DNA from: Megalobrama amblycephala
Lineage: Eukaryota > Chordata > Actinopteri > Cypriniformes > Xenocyprididae
Reading direction: 5' to 3'
DNA length: 64,000 bases
Assembly (NCBI RefSeq): GCF_018812025.1
Contig: NC_063066.1
Span: 7,993,882 to 8,057,881 of the forward strand
Below the pieces are notes generated by a model. That model searched no databases. It was given only the letters and a program-made list of their open reading frames with translations, and was not told where the DNA came from. Of this stretch, positions 23,322 through 54,000 are shown piece by piece. Within the stretch, counting starts at the first letter, position 1, and each line of letters begins with the position of its first letter. A program made the position numbers and the translations under genes.

Positions 23322-23968
23322 TGGCAAGATGACCCCCACCTTAATTTTTTCTCCTGGCCATAGACCATGGCATAAAATCTCATCTCAGGCTATGCTATTT
23401 TTAATTTTGTAATTTCATCTGAATATCAACATTTGTGAGATTTAGTCAGCCGAACCAGTTTTGAGGTTAATTGGTCTAATTTTGTGTCTCTGGAAAATCG
23501 TGATCTATGACATTGTATTATGTAGAATATCAAAGTTTTATCTGTTTCTATATCTATTTGTTAATGAGGGATTTCTGGACACAATGTTTTAATTTGGAAT
23601 TAAAAAGATCAAATTAGACCCTTGGGGTAAGATGGCATGTTGTTACTAGTGTTAAAATGTAATAATTATTGTAATTAATGGGGTCATTATTCAGTATTTC
23701 CATGAATTATACGTACATTTCAGACATGTTCGCTTTCATTAAAACCTATAGGTTAACTGAGTCAAATTATTCAATTTTATTTCACAATGTTTCTAATATG
23801 ATCTTCAATTAAAATATGTGCAAATCAAATGTAAATATTTATATGCCTGTATATAAGTCATAGAATAATTTTACCTTTCAAATAAATCTCTTTTACTGGG
23901 ATTTTGCTTTCTCTGTCATCGGTTATTCAATTATTATCAAGGGGGCATCTTCCCCCATGTTACCCCTA
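23322..23968. mobile_element. Possible MITE with GGGG...CCCC ends
   Basis: GTGGCAAGATGACCCCC on the left and GGGGGCATCTTCCCCCATG then TTACCCC on the right look like inverted, decayed ends of one element. The interior is AT-rich and noncoding. Confidence 0.35.
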
Positions 23969-25447
23969 CATGCTCTGAGGTACAATATTACAAAAATATG
24001 TTGCTGCAAAGACTGAATTTTGGATGCGCACAGAACTAATTTATGACAAAATTAGCCTGGTTGAATGTGATCCACTAATAGCTATTTCAGAGAGGAACTG
24101 AGAGCAGAGATAAATGGACATCTCATCTATTCCATTTATGCCCTTAGGACAGAAACATACAACTGGGATTTTGAGGGAACTCACATTGCCCCCTTCTGGT
24201 ACATTATGTGTAAAAGACATTCCAAAACTGATCTGTTTCCTACAAAGAGCAACACAATTTTTTTTTATATCGCTCTATAGTCTCTTTGCACAATAATTTT
24301 TTATTGAAATTAATATTTCATATCCATATCATATAAAGTTGGATAACGTTGACTTATTTGAGTTGGATAGTGCAGTCAGCAGGTAGTTTTTGCAAAAGAA
24401 ACCCCTTCAGGTTTGTACAGTATCAGAGTGAGTGTCTCTGATATCTCTGATAACCCTTTAGTGGTTTATTTTGTGATAACGGCCTGCTGACTCTACATTT
24501 TTATCCTACGTTGGGGGCTGAATCTAATAACCTCACGGCTATAAAAACGCTATTATGTGTCTGCATTGTAGGCTATCTTGTCAGTGGATGATTAAAAAAT
24601 CTATTTAATAACAGCAGTGTCATCCAAATAACACATAAATTACCCCACACAGTAGCCTATAGGTGTGGCATAACAAGATCTTGTGCTAGTGACAAAAAAA
24701 AAAAATTCCAAAAAAATTCCCAGAGGATGCATTAGGAATTTCGAATCCATCTTGTATTTCTTTGTGAATCTTCCTCATGAGGATAACCCTCACAAACATG
24801 ATCTGAATGTTAAATAACTGAGTAAAAACTTATTTTACAAGCTACTGACACCGGCTTATCAACAGACATTCTTCAATTGTTCTTCAGACAGTATAGTGAA
24901 TAAAGATCCCCTCATCAGGGTGTAAGAAATTACCCCCTTCCCCCTGCAACAGAGCTCTGTTAGCCCTGTGATTGCTGCGGGAGCCCCAAAAGGATTGTTT
25001 TACCTGCGGACAGAGTGTTCTCTGTCCACTTTACAGAGGCTTCCATGTTGCTCTCTCTTTGTTGCCCTGCTCACACACCCACTCTGGCTGTAATTGGAAT
25101 CTTGTGTAATTGGCCTAACACAATGACTCAAGAGAGGTGAAGGACTAGTCTGGAGCCACAGGCTGGGAAAAGCAGGTCATACCTGCCTACACACCTATAT
25201 ACAATACATACAAACCCCATCACGGCCTGGAGTTCACAGGAAACTAAAACCAGTGAAATCTCCTGTAACGGAATACCGTGAGGTTCTTTGGTTTCACTGA
25301 CACGTTGCTGCTGCACATACGAGTGAGTTGTATCTGTCTTTATAGTACATTTTCACAAAAAAAAGTTATAAGTAAAAAGTAAATAAAAAAGTTTTATAAA
25401 TTATATATAAAAAATAAACAAACTGATTATATGATTATTATATATTA
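23969..25447. other. Noncoding stretch
   Basis: 24930-25320 is richer in GC than its surroundings (CTGTTAGCCCTGTGATTGCT and neighbours) and could be a conserved noncoding element. I see no gene or repeat. Confidence 0.3.
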
Positions 25448-26448
25448 TAACAGGAATACACCAAAAAAATGATTATACAGTACAGTCCAAAAGTTTGGAA
25501 CCACTAAGATTTTTAATGTTTTTAAAAGAAGTTTCGTCTGCTCACCAAGGCTACATTTATTTAATTAAAAATACAGTAAAAAACAGTAATATTGTGAAAT
25601 ATTATTACAATTTAAAATAACTGTGTACTATTTAAATATATTTGACAAAGTAATTTATTCCTGTGATGCAAAGCTGAATTTTCAACATCGTTACTCCAGT
25701 CTTCAGTGTCACATGATCCTTCAGAAATCATTCTAATATGCTGATCTGCTGCACAATAAACATTTATGATTATTTTCAATGTTGAAAACAGTTGTGTACT
25801 TTTTTTTCAGGATTCCTTGATGAATAGAAAGTTCAAAAGAACAGCATTTATCTGAAATACAAAGCTTCTGTAGCATTATACACTACCGTTCAAAAGTTTG
25901 GGGTCAGTAAGAATTTTTATTTTTATTTTTTTGAAAAGAAATTAAAGAAATGAATACTTTTATTCAGCAAGGATGCATTAAATCAATCAAAAGTGGCAGT
26001 AAAGACATTTATAATGTTACAAAAGATTAGATTTCAGATAAACACTGTTCTTTTGAACTTTCTATTCATCAAATAATCCTGAAAAAAAATATTGTACACA
26101 AATATTTTGTACAATTGTACACATTAAATGTTTCTTGAGCAGCAGATCAGCATATTAGAATGATTTCTGAAGGATCATGTGACACTGAAGACTGGAGTAA
26201 TGATGCTGAAAATTCAGCTTTGCATCACAGGAATAAATTACTTTGTAAAATATATTCAAATAGAAAACAGTTATTTTAAATTGTAATAATATTTCACAAT
26301 ATTACTGTTTTTTACTGTATTTTTAATTAAATAAATGTAGCCTTGGTGAGCAGACGAAACTTCTTTTAAAAACATTAAAATCTTAGTGGTTCCAAACTTT
26401 TGGACTGTACTGTATATTAATAATCATTTTTTTGTCTATTCCTGTTAA
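25448..26448. mobile_element. Family D long foldback (about 1 kb palindrome)
   Basis: Arms of about 300 bp run inward from TAACAGGAATA (25448) and TATTCCTGTTA (26438-26448). They share CAGTCCAAAAGTTTGGAACC, GAAGTTTCGTCTGCTCACCA and TCACATGATCCTTCAGAAAT with only a few differences. A spacer of about 360 bp holds a second family D-like piece (CTACCGTTCAAAAGTTTGG). Noncoding. Confidence 0.85.
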
Positions 26449-26671
26449 TAATTGCAAAACATGAGCCTCTCACACATAGAGTCAGTGTGAAGTGCTGGTA
26501 ATGATATAAGTGAGTGCTAACAACAGGTATTACTCAAGGTAGAGAAGGGGATATTGAGAATGTTAAATAATTCTTACTCGTTTTACATCATAAACATTCT
26601 TAGTTGTAAATATTTTAATATTTTTAAACTTTCTGTTTATTTCCAGGTTTAAGAAAAATCTGATTTTCACC

Positions 26672-27273
26672 ACACTATAAAACCTGATAAGTTCAGAATA
26701 CTCAAAAAAATATTTTAGTAGAACTTAAAAAATGTATTTTGTAATACACAAACTTGCTAATTACAATTTAATTGAAATATTGAATACATATAATCTTTAT
26801 GGTTAAGTGTTAGTTAGCAACAGCACACTAGCATACATTAATTTAACCATTAAATAATCTATTTACTTGCTGTTAACCGACATACAGTATATAGACTTAA
26901 AGTTTCGCAGCCCATTCTCAACCTAACCAGTGGGCACTATTCTTCACTCTTTATTAATCTTGTGCAATTATAACATTTATTCTACTTACGCATTGTGCCG
27001 CAAAGCATGCTGGGAACTTGAAATCTGCTGCAATGTTGAACGGATTCTTCTAATAACGTCAGTTAGAGAAACAATGTGATGTCATGTCGCTCAGTAAACT
27101 TAAAAATAATTGGAGTGTTAAGGTATTTAGGGTTTACTCAAAAATGTTGAGCTACACAAAAATAAAACTAAACTCCTCATTCAGAAAATGTAATTGTTTT
27201 AAGTTGCATCAATGATTTAACAGACTTTGTACTCAATCTTTATAAGTTAGTAGTACTGTTCGGGTTTACAGTG
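26672..27273. mobile_element. Family H MITE, copy 2
   Basis: CACTATAAAACCTGATAAG on the left and TTCGGGTTTACAGTG on the right, inverted. The middle contains GCATGCTGGGAACTTGAAAT, a segment common in this class of fish MITE. Confidence 0.6.
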
Positions 27274-29204
27274 CATGGTCTCAGACTTTTGGTGTCAGGA
27301 TGGGTGTTATATAAAGGTTAATCAGCACAGCGGGTCTGATTAATCATGTTATTGGACTGCTCCTCAGTCAAGTTAAGTCTTATTTTGAATGTGAACCAAA
27401 TAAAACCTGTGTACTAACAGGTCTGTGCTCAACCAGCACGTCATACTTGTTATTAGAGGAATGCTATGTAGAATACACTCTACTATGTAGAATACAGAAT
27501 ACACTATCTAAGATAGTTAGTTAGATACTTCTGGTTGACTGTTAGTGACAGGGTCTTGGCACCAGAAGTGTAGTCTGGTTTTAGGGGCTAAAAGCCGGCT
27601 CAACTGAGTGTCACAGTCTTAGAAACATAAATGAAGGTTGTCTGACTTTGTCACCTCCTCAATGTTCAACACAAAGATGTGTCTTAGTTGCCAGAGTAAC
27701 TTACTGCATGGACTAATGCACATGCTAATTTTTCATAAACTTCTGTTCAGTTTATCAATCATTGGTTCCAAAGAAATGAATAACAATGTATCAAAAAGCA
27801 TAAAATTAAGACAAAAAAAGATGCCTAGAGGATACATGATGTTATGTAATGTACTGTATTATGGCGTTTACCCAAAACATGGATTAAACATCAGTGTTCT
27901 ATGTCATAGCTTGTCTTTCCAGAAGGCAACAAGGCTCATAAGCTATTTAAAGAGCTTGAAGCTGAGCGGGAAAATGGATAAATGATAAAACTCTTAAGTA
28001 TTACTTTAATAAAGAATCTGTCCCTATGAACTAGTGGCAACTTTGTGTCATTAAACAAACTCTTGTACATAAATGTTTATACATAGATTCAAAGCTAAAG
28101 CTTCTAAAGTCATATATAACATTCATTCTTGTTTCTCCCCTGTTTAATATAAATAAATAAAAAGAGCAAAAAGCACATTACCTTTAAATGAAGGCATCCT
28201 GGCTTTGCATGGCAGTGGTGTTGGATGTGTTTCTTGGTTCTTTCACAGACAGGATCACAAGCTCATTGAAAAGCTCATTGGCCTCTGTGTCCTCCACATG
28301 AGAGATCATATCATCCCTAGCTGTTATCCAAAACACGTATGTCAGTCAGTTCTTGTTCCGTTCCAGACTCCAGGTCCTCTTCCTAAGTGCCTGCTATCCA
28401 GTCCAAATCTCTTTTTCCCCTCTCAGCTGCAAGACTGCCCCTCTTTGTGTTTAACCTTCCACTGCTGATGTTTTGCACAGGATGAGACCCTCTGAGGTGA
28501 TGAACCTGCTCTGAAAGCTACTGTATGGGTTTACATAGACCTGAGTTACATCCTCAGCCAGGGCCGCTCCAAGTAAACACGCACACAGCTTCCAGCAAGG
28601 GAACAAACGTTCTTTGTGTCTCACGTTTTACAAATACTATAAGCTGCCTGGGCTTAGCACGTAAGTGGACCAATCAGAGCTCAGAGGCTATGGAGGAGGC
28701 CGGGTAATAGGTATTAAATCAAAGCAGATGGGAATGACTGAATATATGGGGACAGGTTATTAGTGCTGGTAGTGAGCTGCTCAGTGGCTACGGGTGGCAG
28801 TAATCCATTTTACCCTGCCTTTGCTTCAGACACTTTTTGCATAAATATCTGCTCTATTATCTTGCAAGGTTATTTCTGGTGCAGTTTATTTTTGTTTCAA
28901 AGACCTAGATGAGGTGATTCGCACAATGTTTGGTAGCTTACGTACTTGTTTAACTGAAATATGTTAAAACCTGGAAATGTTATACAGTAGTTATTTATTA
29001 TAGTAGATAATATGGAAAGAAGGGAAGGAAAAGGGAAACAACAGCTGAATAAATTCTCAGAAGGATTCTAGTTCCTATGACCTAGAATTTTAGACAAATT
29101 ATTTTAGAAATCCTTTAGCCTACTAATCAGACCATGAAAAAACCTGCAAGTGATAATTTACATGTTATCTATATTAGTAATATGTACAATATTTGGTCTT
29201 TGTT
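27274..29204. other. Noncoding stretch
   Basis: Contains a 115-codon + strand open frame (27638-27985) and an 87-codon one (28205-28468) without recognisable domains. On the - strand a donor-like AAAG|GTAATG occurs near 28183, but the frames before it stop or do not link to other exons. No confident feature. Confidence 0.3.
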
Positions 29205-29569
29205 ACACATTACATGTACTTGCTACAGTAATAACAGTAAATTATACATAATTACAAGCAACTAAGACTAAAGCAAACCCTACTCCTAACCCTATATAAG
29301 TAGTTGTTAATTAATATTACTCAATACTTAATTGTATAATTACGCTGTAACAAGGACCTTAAAATAAAGGGTTACACTGTAATTATACATTTAAGCACTG
29401 AATAATATTAAGTAACTACATGTACTTACTATAAGGTTAGGATAAGGGTTTGGTTTGGTTTGGGGTTAGTTGCATGTAATATATATTTATAGTTATTAGT
29501 TACTGCATGAAACATATGTAACAATGACATTGAAAAATAAAGTGTTACCATGAGACCTTATTGTAAATC
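29205..29569. mobile_element. Family C-type MITE
   Basis: TTGTTACACATTACATGTAC on the left and an AAATAAAGTGTTACCATGAG right end surround a body of repeated TAATTATAC/AAGTAACTA motifs. An internal AAAATAAAGGGTTACACTG suggests two fused copies. Confidence 0.6.
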
Positions 29570-29724
29570 AAATATAACCCAATATTTCTAGATTAAGTAT
29601 TTTAAAGAACCCTCGTGTGAATTTCACGTTCAAAGAAAGTTATTATAATTCAGTAAATTATTAATAAAAAGCCACATTTTATTTCTTTTTAATCTAAAAC
29701 TGGTTTGGGGTTGGTAAGATTTTT

Positions 29725-30060
29725 TATGTAAAAGTAAAACAGTAATATTGTGAATATTATTACAATTTAAAATGTTTTATATTTGGATATATTTTATATG
29801 TTAATATAAAATATAAATATATATTTTATATTTTAAATGTAATTAATTCCTGTGATGGCAAAGCTGTATTTTCAGCATCATTACTCCAGTCTTCAGTGTC
29901 ACATGATCCTTCAGAAATCATTCTAATATGATGATGTGCTGCCCAAGAAACATTTCTTCTTATTATATTTATTATTATTAACAGTTGTGCTGGTTCATAT
30001 TTTTGTGGAACGCATGATACATTTATTTCAGGATTCATTTAGAAGAACAGCATTTATTTG
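29725..30060. mobile_element. Family D fragment
   Basis: Contains ACAGTAATATTGTGAATATT, CTCCAGTCTTCAGTGTCACA and GATCCTTCAGAAATCATTC in the same order as the arm at 25560-25760. Confidence 0.7.
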
Positions 30061-31471
30061 AAATAACAATGTAAAAGCCTTTACTGTAACTTTTGATTTA
30101 GTGCATCATTGCTAAATCCTTATTGACCTCAAAATTTTGCACTGTATGTAATATAGAAGCTTTTTTATTATAATATTTCTAGATTATGTTTATTACCTTA
30201 CAATACATGGTAAAACTACTTTGAAACATGTTGAGAACATTCAATCCATTTGAAACCATGTCTTTCACAAGCAAACCTAGCTATTTCTGTCAGCAGTACC
30301 AAAACATTTAAAGATGGAAAGTGAATCTGTCGAGTCTGAGCGGACTCTCTAGACATTCCTCCTCTGGCTACTGAAAAGTCTTAACAAAGACGTAAGGCTA
30401 GGACTGGCGGCACCTTAAGGGAGGGGACAGTGTGATTGGAGGGTGACCGGGGGGCTTGAATTATGGGTGTATCACTTTCAACATGACCTTTCAGTACCTC
30501 TCATCGCTAGCCCTCCCAAGACGACGCCAGCTATTCATCTCTCCACCTCCTAGGATTCACAGCCCCCGACCTGATGACCCTGACCACACAGTATCCTCTT
30601 GCGCTATTAATATGCACTTTTCATAAATAAACTTGCCACTGAAGCACCATAAGCACATGGGCTCAGTGTTGACCCTCAAAGGAATTGACGCCGCGGATCA
30701 GTGTTTTAAAAAAGCTGTCATTGTTTTTTCTCCAGAGAAACAAACAACAGTCATAATAGTTTTAATTCACTGATGTTCTGTCCATTATTATTGTTCTTAT
30801 CCCTCATGTTAGGCTACTTCAATGTCTTGTCCCTAAGCTTTCAATTAGCCTACTATAGCAGAAAATATGGACTATCGCCCCTTCTATAGGTTTTATACAG
30901 TATACAGTACATATCTCTATAAATAGCTTTTCATTTATAAGGACATGTCCCCTTTTCTCAAGGGCAATTTACAGAAGTCTACTGAAGCAAATCCCAGGAG
31001 GTCCTGCAGCATTTTAACCTACCTAAATAGCCAGCTCTTTGAAAGGGCCTCTGCCCAATTCTTTGACTTTAATGAGTAATTGGCCTCTTGTGCTATTGAA
31101 AACACGTTGAAACATTTTTTTTTGTAATAATAATGATAATATTGAAAACGTTGAAAAATTCTGAGGGGGAAAAGCATGTGAGTAGCCCTTCTAATGCTAA
31201 GAGCAAACCTATGGTAACACTGGCATCTGCTGTTCTATGGCTCCATCTAGTGTTTTATGCATAAATTACACCTAGGTGATAGAATTCATGATGTGTTTCA
31301 GTTTATTTTGCATCTTTTGTTTATTATTGAGATTTTGGGATTATAAAAATATATTTAAAGAATATTAAATAACTATTTTTAGAATTATTAGTACACATTT
31401 CCTTCATTTTACAGTGTAGGTTAGAGCTTAAATTGGTTTTAGCCTATAGGCCTATTTTATTTTGATCTGGC
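30061..31471. other. Noncoding stretch upstream of the fam149a repeats
   Basis: 30330-30700 is GC-richer with CpGs (GACGACGCCAGC, GACGCCGCGG) and could be a conserved regulatory segment. No gene or repeat family recognised. Confidence 0.3.
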
Positions 31472-31475
31472 TTAA

Positions 31476-32264
31476 AGGGTTAGTTCACCCAAAAATGAAA
31501 ATTCTGTCATTTATTACTTACCCTCTTGTCGTTTCACACCCATAAGACCTTTGTTAATCTTCGGAACACAAATGAAGGTATTTTAGTTGAAACCCGATGG
31601 CTCCGTGAGGCCTGCATAGGGAGCAATGATATTTCCTCTCTCAAGATCCATTAATGTACTAAAAACATATTTAAATCGGTTCATGTGAGTACAGTGGTTC
31701 AATATTAATATTATAAAGCGACGAGAATTTTTTGGTGCACCAAAACAAACAAAATAACGACTTATATAGTGATGGCCGATTTCAAAACACTGCTGCATGA
31801 AGCTTCGGAGCATAATGAATCAGTGTATCGAATCATGATTTGGATCACGTGTCAAACAGCCAACGGCTGAAATCACATGACTTTGGCGTTCCGAACAACT
31901 GATTCAACACGCTGATTCATAATGCTCCGATGCTTCCTGAAGCAGTGTTTTGAAATCGGCCATCACTTTATAAGTCGTTATTTTTTTTATTTTTTTTGGA
32001 GCACCAAAAATATTCTCGTCGCTTTATAATATTAATATTGAACCACTGTACTCACATGAACTGATTTAAATATGTTTTTAGTACATTAATGGATCTTGAG
32101 AGAGGAAGTGTCATTGCTCCCTATGGAGGCCTCACGGAGCCATCGGATTTCAACTAAAATATCTTAATTTGTGTTCCGAAGATTAACGAAGGTCTTACGG
32201 GTGTGGAACGGCATGAGGGTGAGTAATAAATGACAGAATTTTCATTTTTGGGTGAACTAACCCT
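31476..32264. mobile_element. Family A long palindrome
   Basis: A 789-bp near-perfect inverted repeat between TTAA 31472-31475 and TTAA 32265-32268. It begins AGGGTTAGTTCACCC and ends GGGTGAACTAACCCT. The arms (GGCCTGCATAGGGAGCAATG against CATTGCTCCCTATGGAGGCC) match along nearly 390 bp to a centre near 31870. No coding capacity. Confidence 0.9.
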
Positions 32265-32380
32265 TTAACCGTGACAAAAACACTGTTAAATAATTATTAC
32301 ACACAGTATTGATGATGTTTTGTTCTTCAATTTTGCACCTTTAACTTGTAATCTTTGTGATTAGTCTAACATTGTTTTAA

Positions 32381-32710
32381 AGGGGTAGTTCACCCAAAAA
32401 TGAAAATTCTGTCATCATTTACTCACCCTCAGGTTGTTCAAAACCTGTATACATTTTTTTGTCATGTTGAACACAAAGGAAGATATTTTAAAGAATGTGG
32501 GAAACTGAACAGTTTTGGGGCACCACTGACTTCCATAGTATTTGTTTCCTACTATGGAAGTCAATGGTGCCCCAAAAGCAGTCTAGTTACAAACTTTATT
32601 CAAAATATCTTTCTTTGTGTTCAACAGAACAAAGACATTTTTACAGGTCTGGAACAACTTGAGGGTGAGTAAATGATGACAGAATTTTCATTTTTGGGTG
32701 AACTATCCCT
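32381..32710. mobile_element. Family A short palindrome, upstream of fam149a
   Basis: A 330-bp foldback between TTAA 32377-32380 and TTAA 32711-32714. GGGGTAGTTCACCC and GGGTGAACTATCCCT are the ends. GACTTCCATAGTA and TACTATGGAAGTC meet near the centre. It ends about 230 bp before the fam149a start codon. Confidence 0.9.
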
Positions 32711-32938
32711 TTAAGACGTGTATGTAAAAAGAGCTACTCACTTAAGAGTAACCCTCAGTTTTGTCTTTTGTTGCGGGGTGGAAGTCTTAATTAGCCTCCC
32801 CAAAAGTAAGATATGTTACTGGCATATAGTAACAGCGTCACGTTCGGTGAGTGACAGCTTGTCACCTGCTTTGTCTGTAACCTACGCGGAGCGTCGCTCT
32901 CGTTGTCAGCGCGGGGAAGCTGTCAGTCACGTTCATTA

Positions 32939-49998
<17,060 letters not shown>

Positions 49999-50484
49999 CA
50001 GGGGAGTTAATTTTGTAATTAAATGAAAGAGAGTAACGGGGCGGACATTATGAATGCAACAGGGTGATAGGCACTGATATACTATCACTGTCATAATTTG
50101 ACTTTATTGTGATGGAATGTCACCATATCTACTTACAAGCTGTCACATGCAGTGCCTTCAGTTTATGGACTTGATAGTTTTTCCACAGTGACCTGGAGAA
50201 CAATCTGGAGCTAACAGGACAAATGACCTCATGCATCCCTGTTGTTTTCTTTTTTTTCTTTTCTTTTTTACAATTTTGAAGAATGAATGCCAAACATGTT
50301 TTGTTAATGCAGGTTAATACATATGTAAATTTTAATATGAATTTGTTTTTACTGCTTAAACAGATGTCTGAGGCCAACAGGTTAATTTCTTTTACAGCGA
50401 TGGTTGATAATACTGATTTAAGCTAAACTGTTTGATTCAGCAGCATTTTATTGAGATTTTCCCCTCCTTGGTGAAGTCATTTGC

Positions 50485-50490
50485 AATAAA
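50485..50490 (+). promoter_or_regulatory. Candidate fam149a poly(A) signal
   Basis: AATAAA about 490 bp after the fam149a stop codon. An ATTAAA near 50017 and another AATAAA at 50657 are alternatives. Confidence 0.35.
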
Positions 50491-51033
50491 ATTGTTATAT
50501 AATTTGGCAAAGGTTCAGAAATATATCACAGCGATCAACTTTTCTTTCCTGCCTGTTTTTAAAGAGGTCTTAAAATTAATCATGCTCACTTTCACAAATA
50601 TAATTCTCAATATTTTTGCATGAATATTGTAAGCTGATAAAGCATGAGATAACTTGAATAAAATCCGGGCCATTCAAGGTGATTTTCTTTAACAAAAGAC
50701 TTGGCAGACCTCTTCCATAGGAGAAAGACACAACACACACAGACAAATAAGCCACAAAAAGCCCACCAATAATATACCAGATCATATAATCGCTGCGTTA
50801 TTCTGCTGTCTGTTAATGTTTCAGCGGGAGGCACTTTACCCGCAGATAACCTGCATGCGTCCCAGTTATATATCATAACTCCATCTGTTTGATTAGCCCA
50901 GGGTGTTTTTTTTTTCTCTCTCTCTCTATCTCTCTGTACTAAGAGAGTGAAACAGTTAAGTCTGAAGTTCACAGTGAAGCAGTCTGTGCTTCTCTTTCAG
51001 AGCATTAGTTACGGCCAGCTTCATCCAAACAAA

Positions 51034-54000
51034 ATGGGTGTCCTTTTCGGATTATACATCATAGGAATTATATTTACAGCCGTTCTTCTACTACTTTTGG
51101 CATCTACCACATATTATCCACTTAAAAATTATATAGGAAAATGGAACGAAATGAGACCAATTCCAGGAATGGCAGGTGCTTATCCATTCATTGGCAATGC
51201 ACTGCAGTTTAAAACCAATGCAGGCGGTAAGGGATTGTGATCTTTTTGACTAGCGTCATCTCTTGTTGCTATTAATTATCAATGATAATTTAACATTGCA
51301 AAATTATAAAAGTGTGTTTCTGTTAAAGATTTTTTCAACCAGATTATTGAGGGCACAAATGAAAATAGACACCTTCCTCTAGCAAAGGTGTGGGTGGGTC
51401 CAGTCCCCTTTCTGGTCTTGTATCATGCAGAGAATATTGAGGTGCCTATTTCTGAAATTTCATCCACTCCATGTACTTTTTGATGTGTATAGTTATGTTT
51501 TCCTCACAGTTTCCAGTTCATTCTCAAACCAATGCTTTCCCATCAGGTGGTCCTTAGTAATTCCAGACACCTTGACAAGTCATTCTCATATAGGTTCCTG
51601 CACCCCTGGCTCGGCACGGGCCTGCTCACTAGGTACGGTGGGTTTGCTACATTTTTTATGTAAATATTATACTGTGCTTCCTTTTTTTTATTCTTTTACA
51701 ATCTGTTGTAATGCACAGTGGTAACATAATATGTGACTTGTAGAAGTTAATTAATAGGGTAGCATCAGTAAAAACTACTGTAAGTCATTTTATTTTAAAA
51801 TATCTTATCTTAATATAGATTAATAATTGACATCTAATCATCTAATCATTCACTTGAATGCTAATTTCCCCCCAAATGCTAATTTACTCCAAAATCTGTA
51901 AACACAGTGGCTTTGTTTGTTTGAGTATCTGACCAGACTGACAAAGCAACATTGGCTCAGCCAGTGGAGTGAGTCTGGGGTGGAATTATCTCTTTATTTG
52001 AACAATGGGAGATAAGGGGAGTTTTCGGGTAAAAATAATAATAATAATAAATAAAATAAAATAAAAATGCTTAACCCTTATATTATGTTCTGGGTCAATT
52101 TGACCTGAATGATTTTTGAATTGTTGAAAATACTAGTTAATTCAAGGACATTTTTCTTGATATTTTGTGACTATTTGAGGCTATTTACATTTACATGTTT
52201 GCATTTGGCAGTCACTTTTTTTTTTTTTTTTTCTCAAAGAAATGTATGCTGCGCTAAAGGTGTACATTTGTATCAGTTTATGTAATGTTTTACTGGGATT
52301 TTGGGATTTGACCACATTATCTTGCCGTGCTAGTGCCATGCTCTACTGTTTGATCAATTGTACTCAGAATTTTAACATAATGCAAGGGTTAAAAACATCA
52401 TTATAAATGCAATTGGTGATTTTAGAAATAATTGGACACTTAAACCCTATAAGTGTCCAGTTATTTCTAAAATAGTTCACCAAAAAATGAAAATTCTGTC
52501 ATTAATTACTCACCCTCATGTCGTTCCAAACCCTTAAGACTTCCGTTCATCTTCGGAACACAAATTAAGATATTTTTGATAAAATCTGAGAGCTTTCTGT
52601 CCCTTCATAGACAGCTATGCAACTACCACTTTGACACTTCAAAAAGTTCATAAAGAGATTGTAAAATTAGTCCATATGTATTGAGTGGTTTAGTCCAAAT
52701 TTTCTGAAGAGACTTGTAAATGTAAATCATGTAAACATTCATCAACTCACACATCAGTTGTGGTAAATGGAAGCTCAAACATGTTTGCTTGATGTGCAAG
52801 AACCAATGAGGTTCATTCTCATGTTATGCTGCACGTTTAAGGTTCATTCTTGTGTGTTACACAGCACGTTTGAGCTTCCAGAAGAGGTTTGTTCTTGTGC
52901 GTCATTCAGGTTCGGTTGAGCTTTTGTTTATGTTCGCTGATCAATGTTTATATGCGAGTAAAAGCCTAAATTTAATCTGTTCATCAAATAAAGCAATCGA
53001 AAATTTTTGAAAATTTGGACTAAACCTCTAAATTCATATGGATTAGTTTTACGATCTCTTTATTAACTTTTTGAAGCATCAAAGTGGTAGTCATGTATCT
53101 GTCAATGGAGGGACAGAAAGCTGTCAGATTTCATCAAAAATATCTTCATTTGTCTTCTGAAGATGAACAAAAGTCTTGGAATGACATGAGGGTGAGTAAT
53201 TAATGGCAGAATTTTCATTTTGGGGTGAACTAACCCTTTAATATTTAATAAGTAGAAAGAGCAGTGATGTCTTGTATCTCGCTGTTACTTAAAAAAGCCG
53301 CAATCATGTCCTTCAAAGCTCAGAACGTTTAAAGTCAAACTTAACTTTGTTTCACATACGGTAGAGGACCACCTGCCAAACTGGCAGATCTCATACCTCA
53401 TATTCAAGAGCAGTTTGCATCAAGCACTGCGAACAAACTCTATCAAAAGCACAGTTGTTTATAATCAGCCACACTGGACACAAGTTCACTGGCCATCTGT
53501 CCAAACGCAGCAGAGTCCAAAAACACAGGAATTGAATACCCATGTTCACTTTAGACCTTTACAGTATTTAAGCTATGTTGAGGTCAAAGACTTGACTCTT
53601 CCCAACTTTTCTTCCCACAGCACAGGAGAGAAGTGGCGTAACCGGCGTAAAATGCTGACTCCAACCTTCCACTTCTCTATCCTCTCTGACTTCCTAGAGG
53701 TCATGAATGAACAAACAGATATTTTGATTCAGAAGATGCAGAAGCAGGGAGACGGAGAGCCATTCAACTGCTTCAGCTTCGTAACATTGTGTGCTTTGGA
53801 CATCATATGTGGTACAGTACATCCAGTCTTTCCATATATAGTGTGAAAGCACAACTTGAGAGTGCTGTTGAGGTTTGTCTGCTGCTTTGTTTACACACTG
53901 CTTATGCATACTAATGTAACTCTTATTGTTTAGTTATAATAACCATTGATAACACAAATGGGATGTGTTTGTATAAAACAGAAACTGCAATGGGGAAGAA

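Noticed and set aside
27638..27985. A 115-codon + strand open frame
   Set aside because: No recognisable domain, AT-rich codon use, and no splice context; expected by chance at this scale.
28183..28470. Possible minus-strand exon ending at a GTAATG donor
   Set aside because: The longest frame stops before the donor and the others do not chain to 17394 or 1888 in phase.
50607..50972. A 121-codon minus-strand open frame just upstream of cyp4v
   Set aside because: It spans the CT-repeat and promoter side of cyp4v on the opposite strand, with no domain and no splice partners.
52419..52473. microRNA precursor
   Set aside because: The 23-bp stem with a 9-base loop is too short for a normal pre-miRNA, and it sits at a transposon border.
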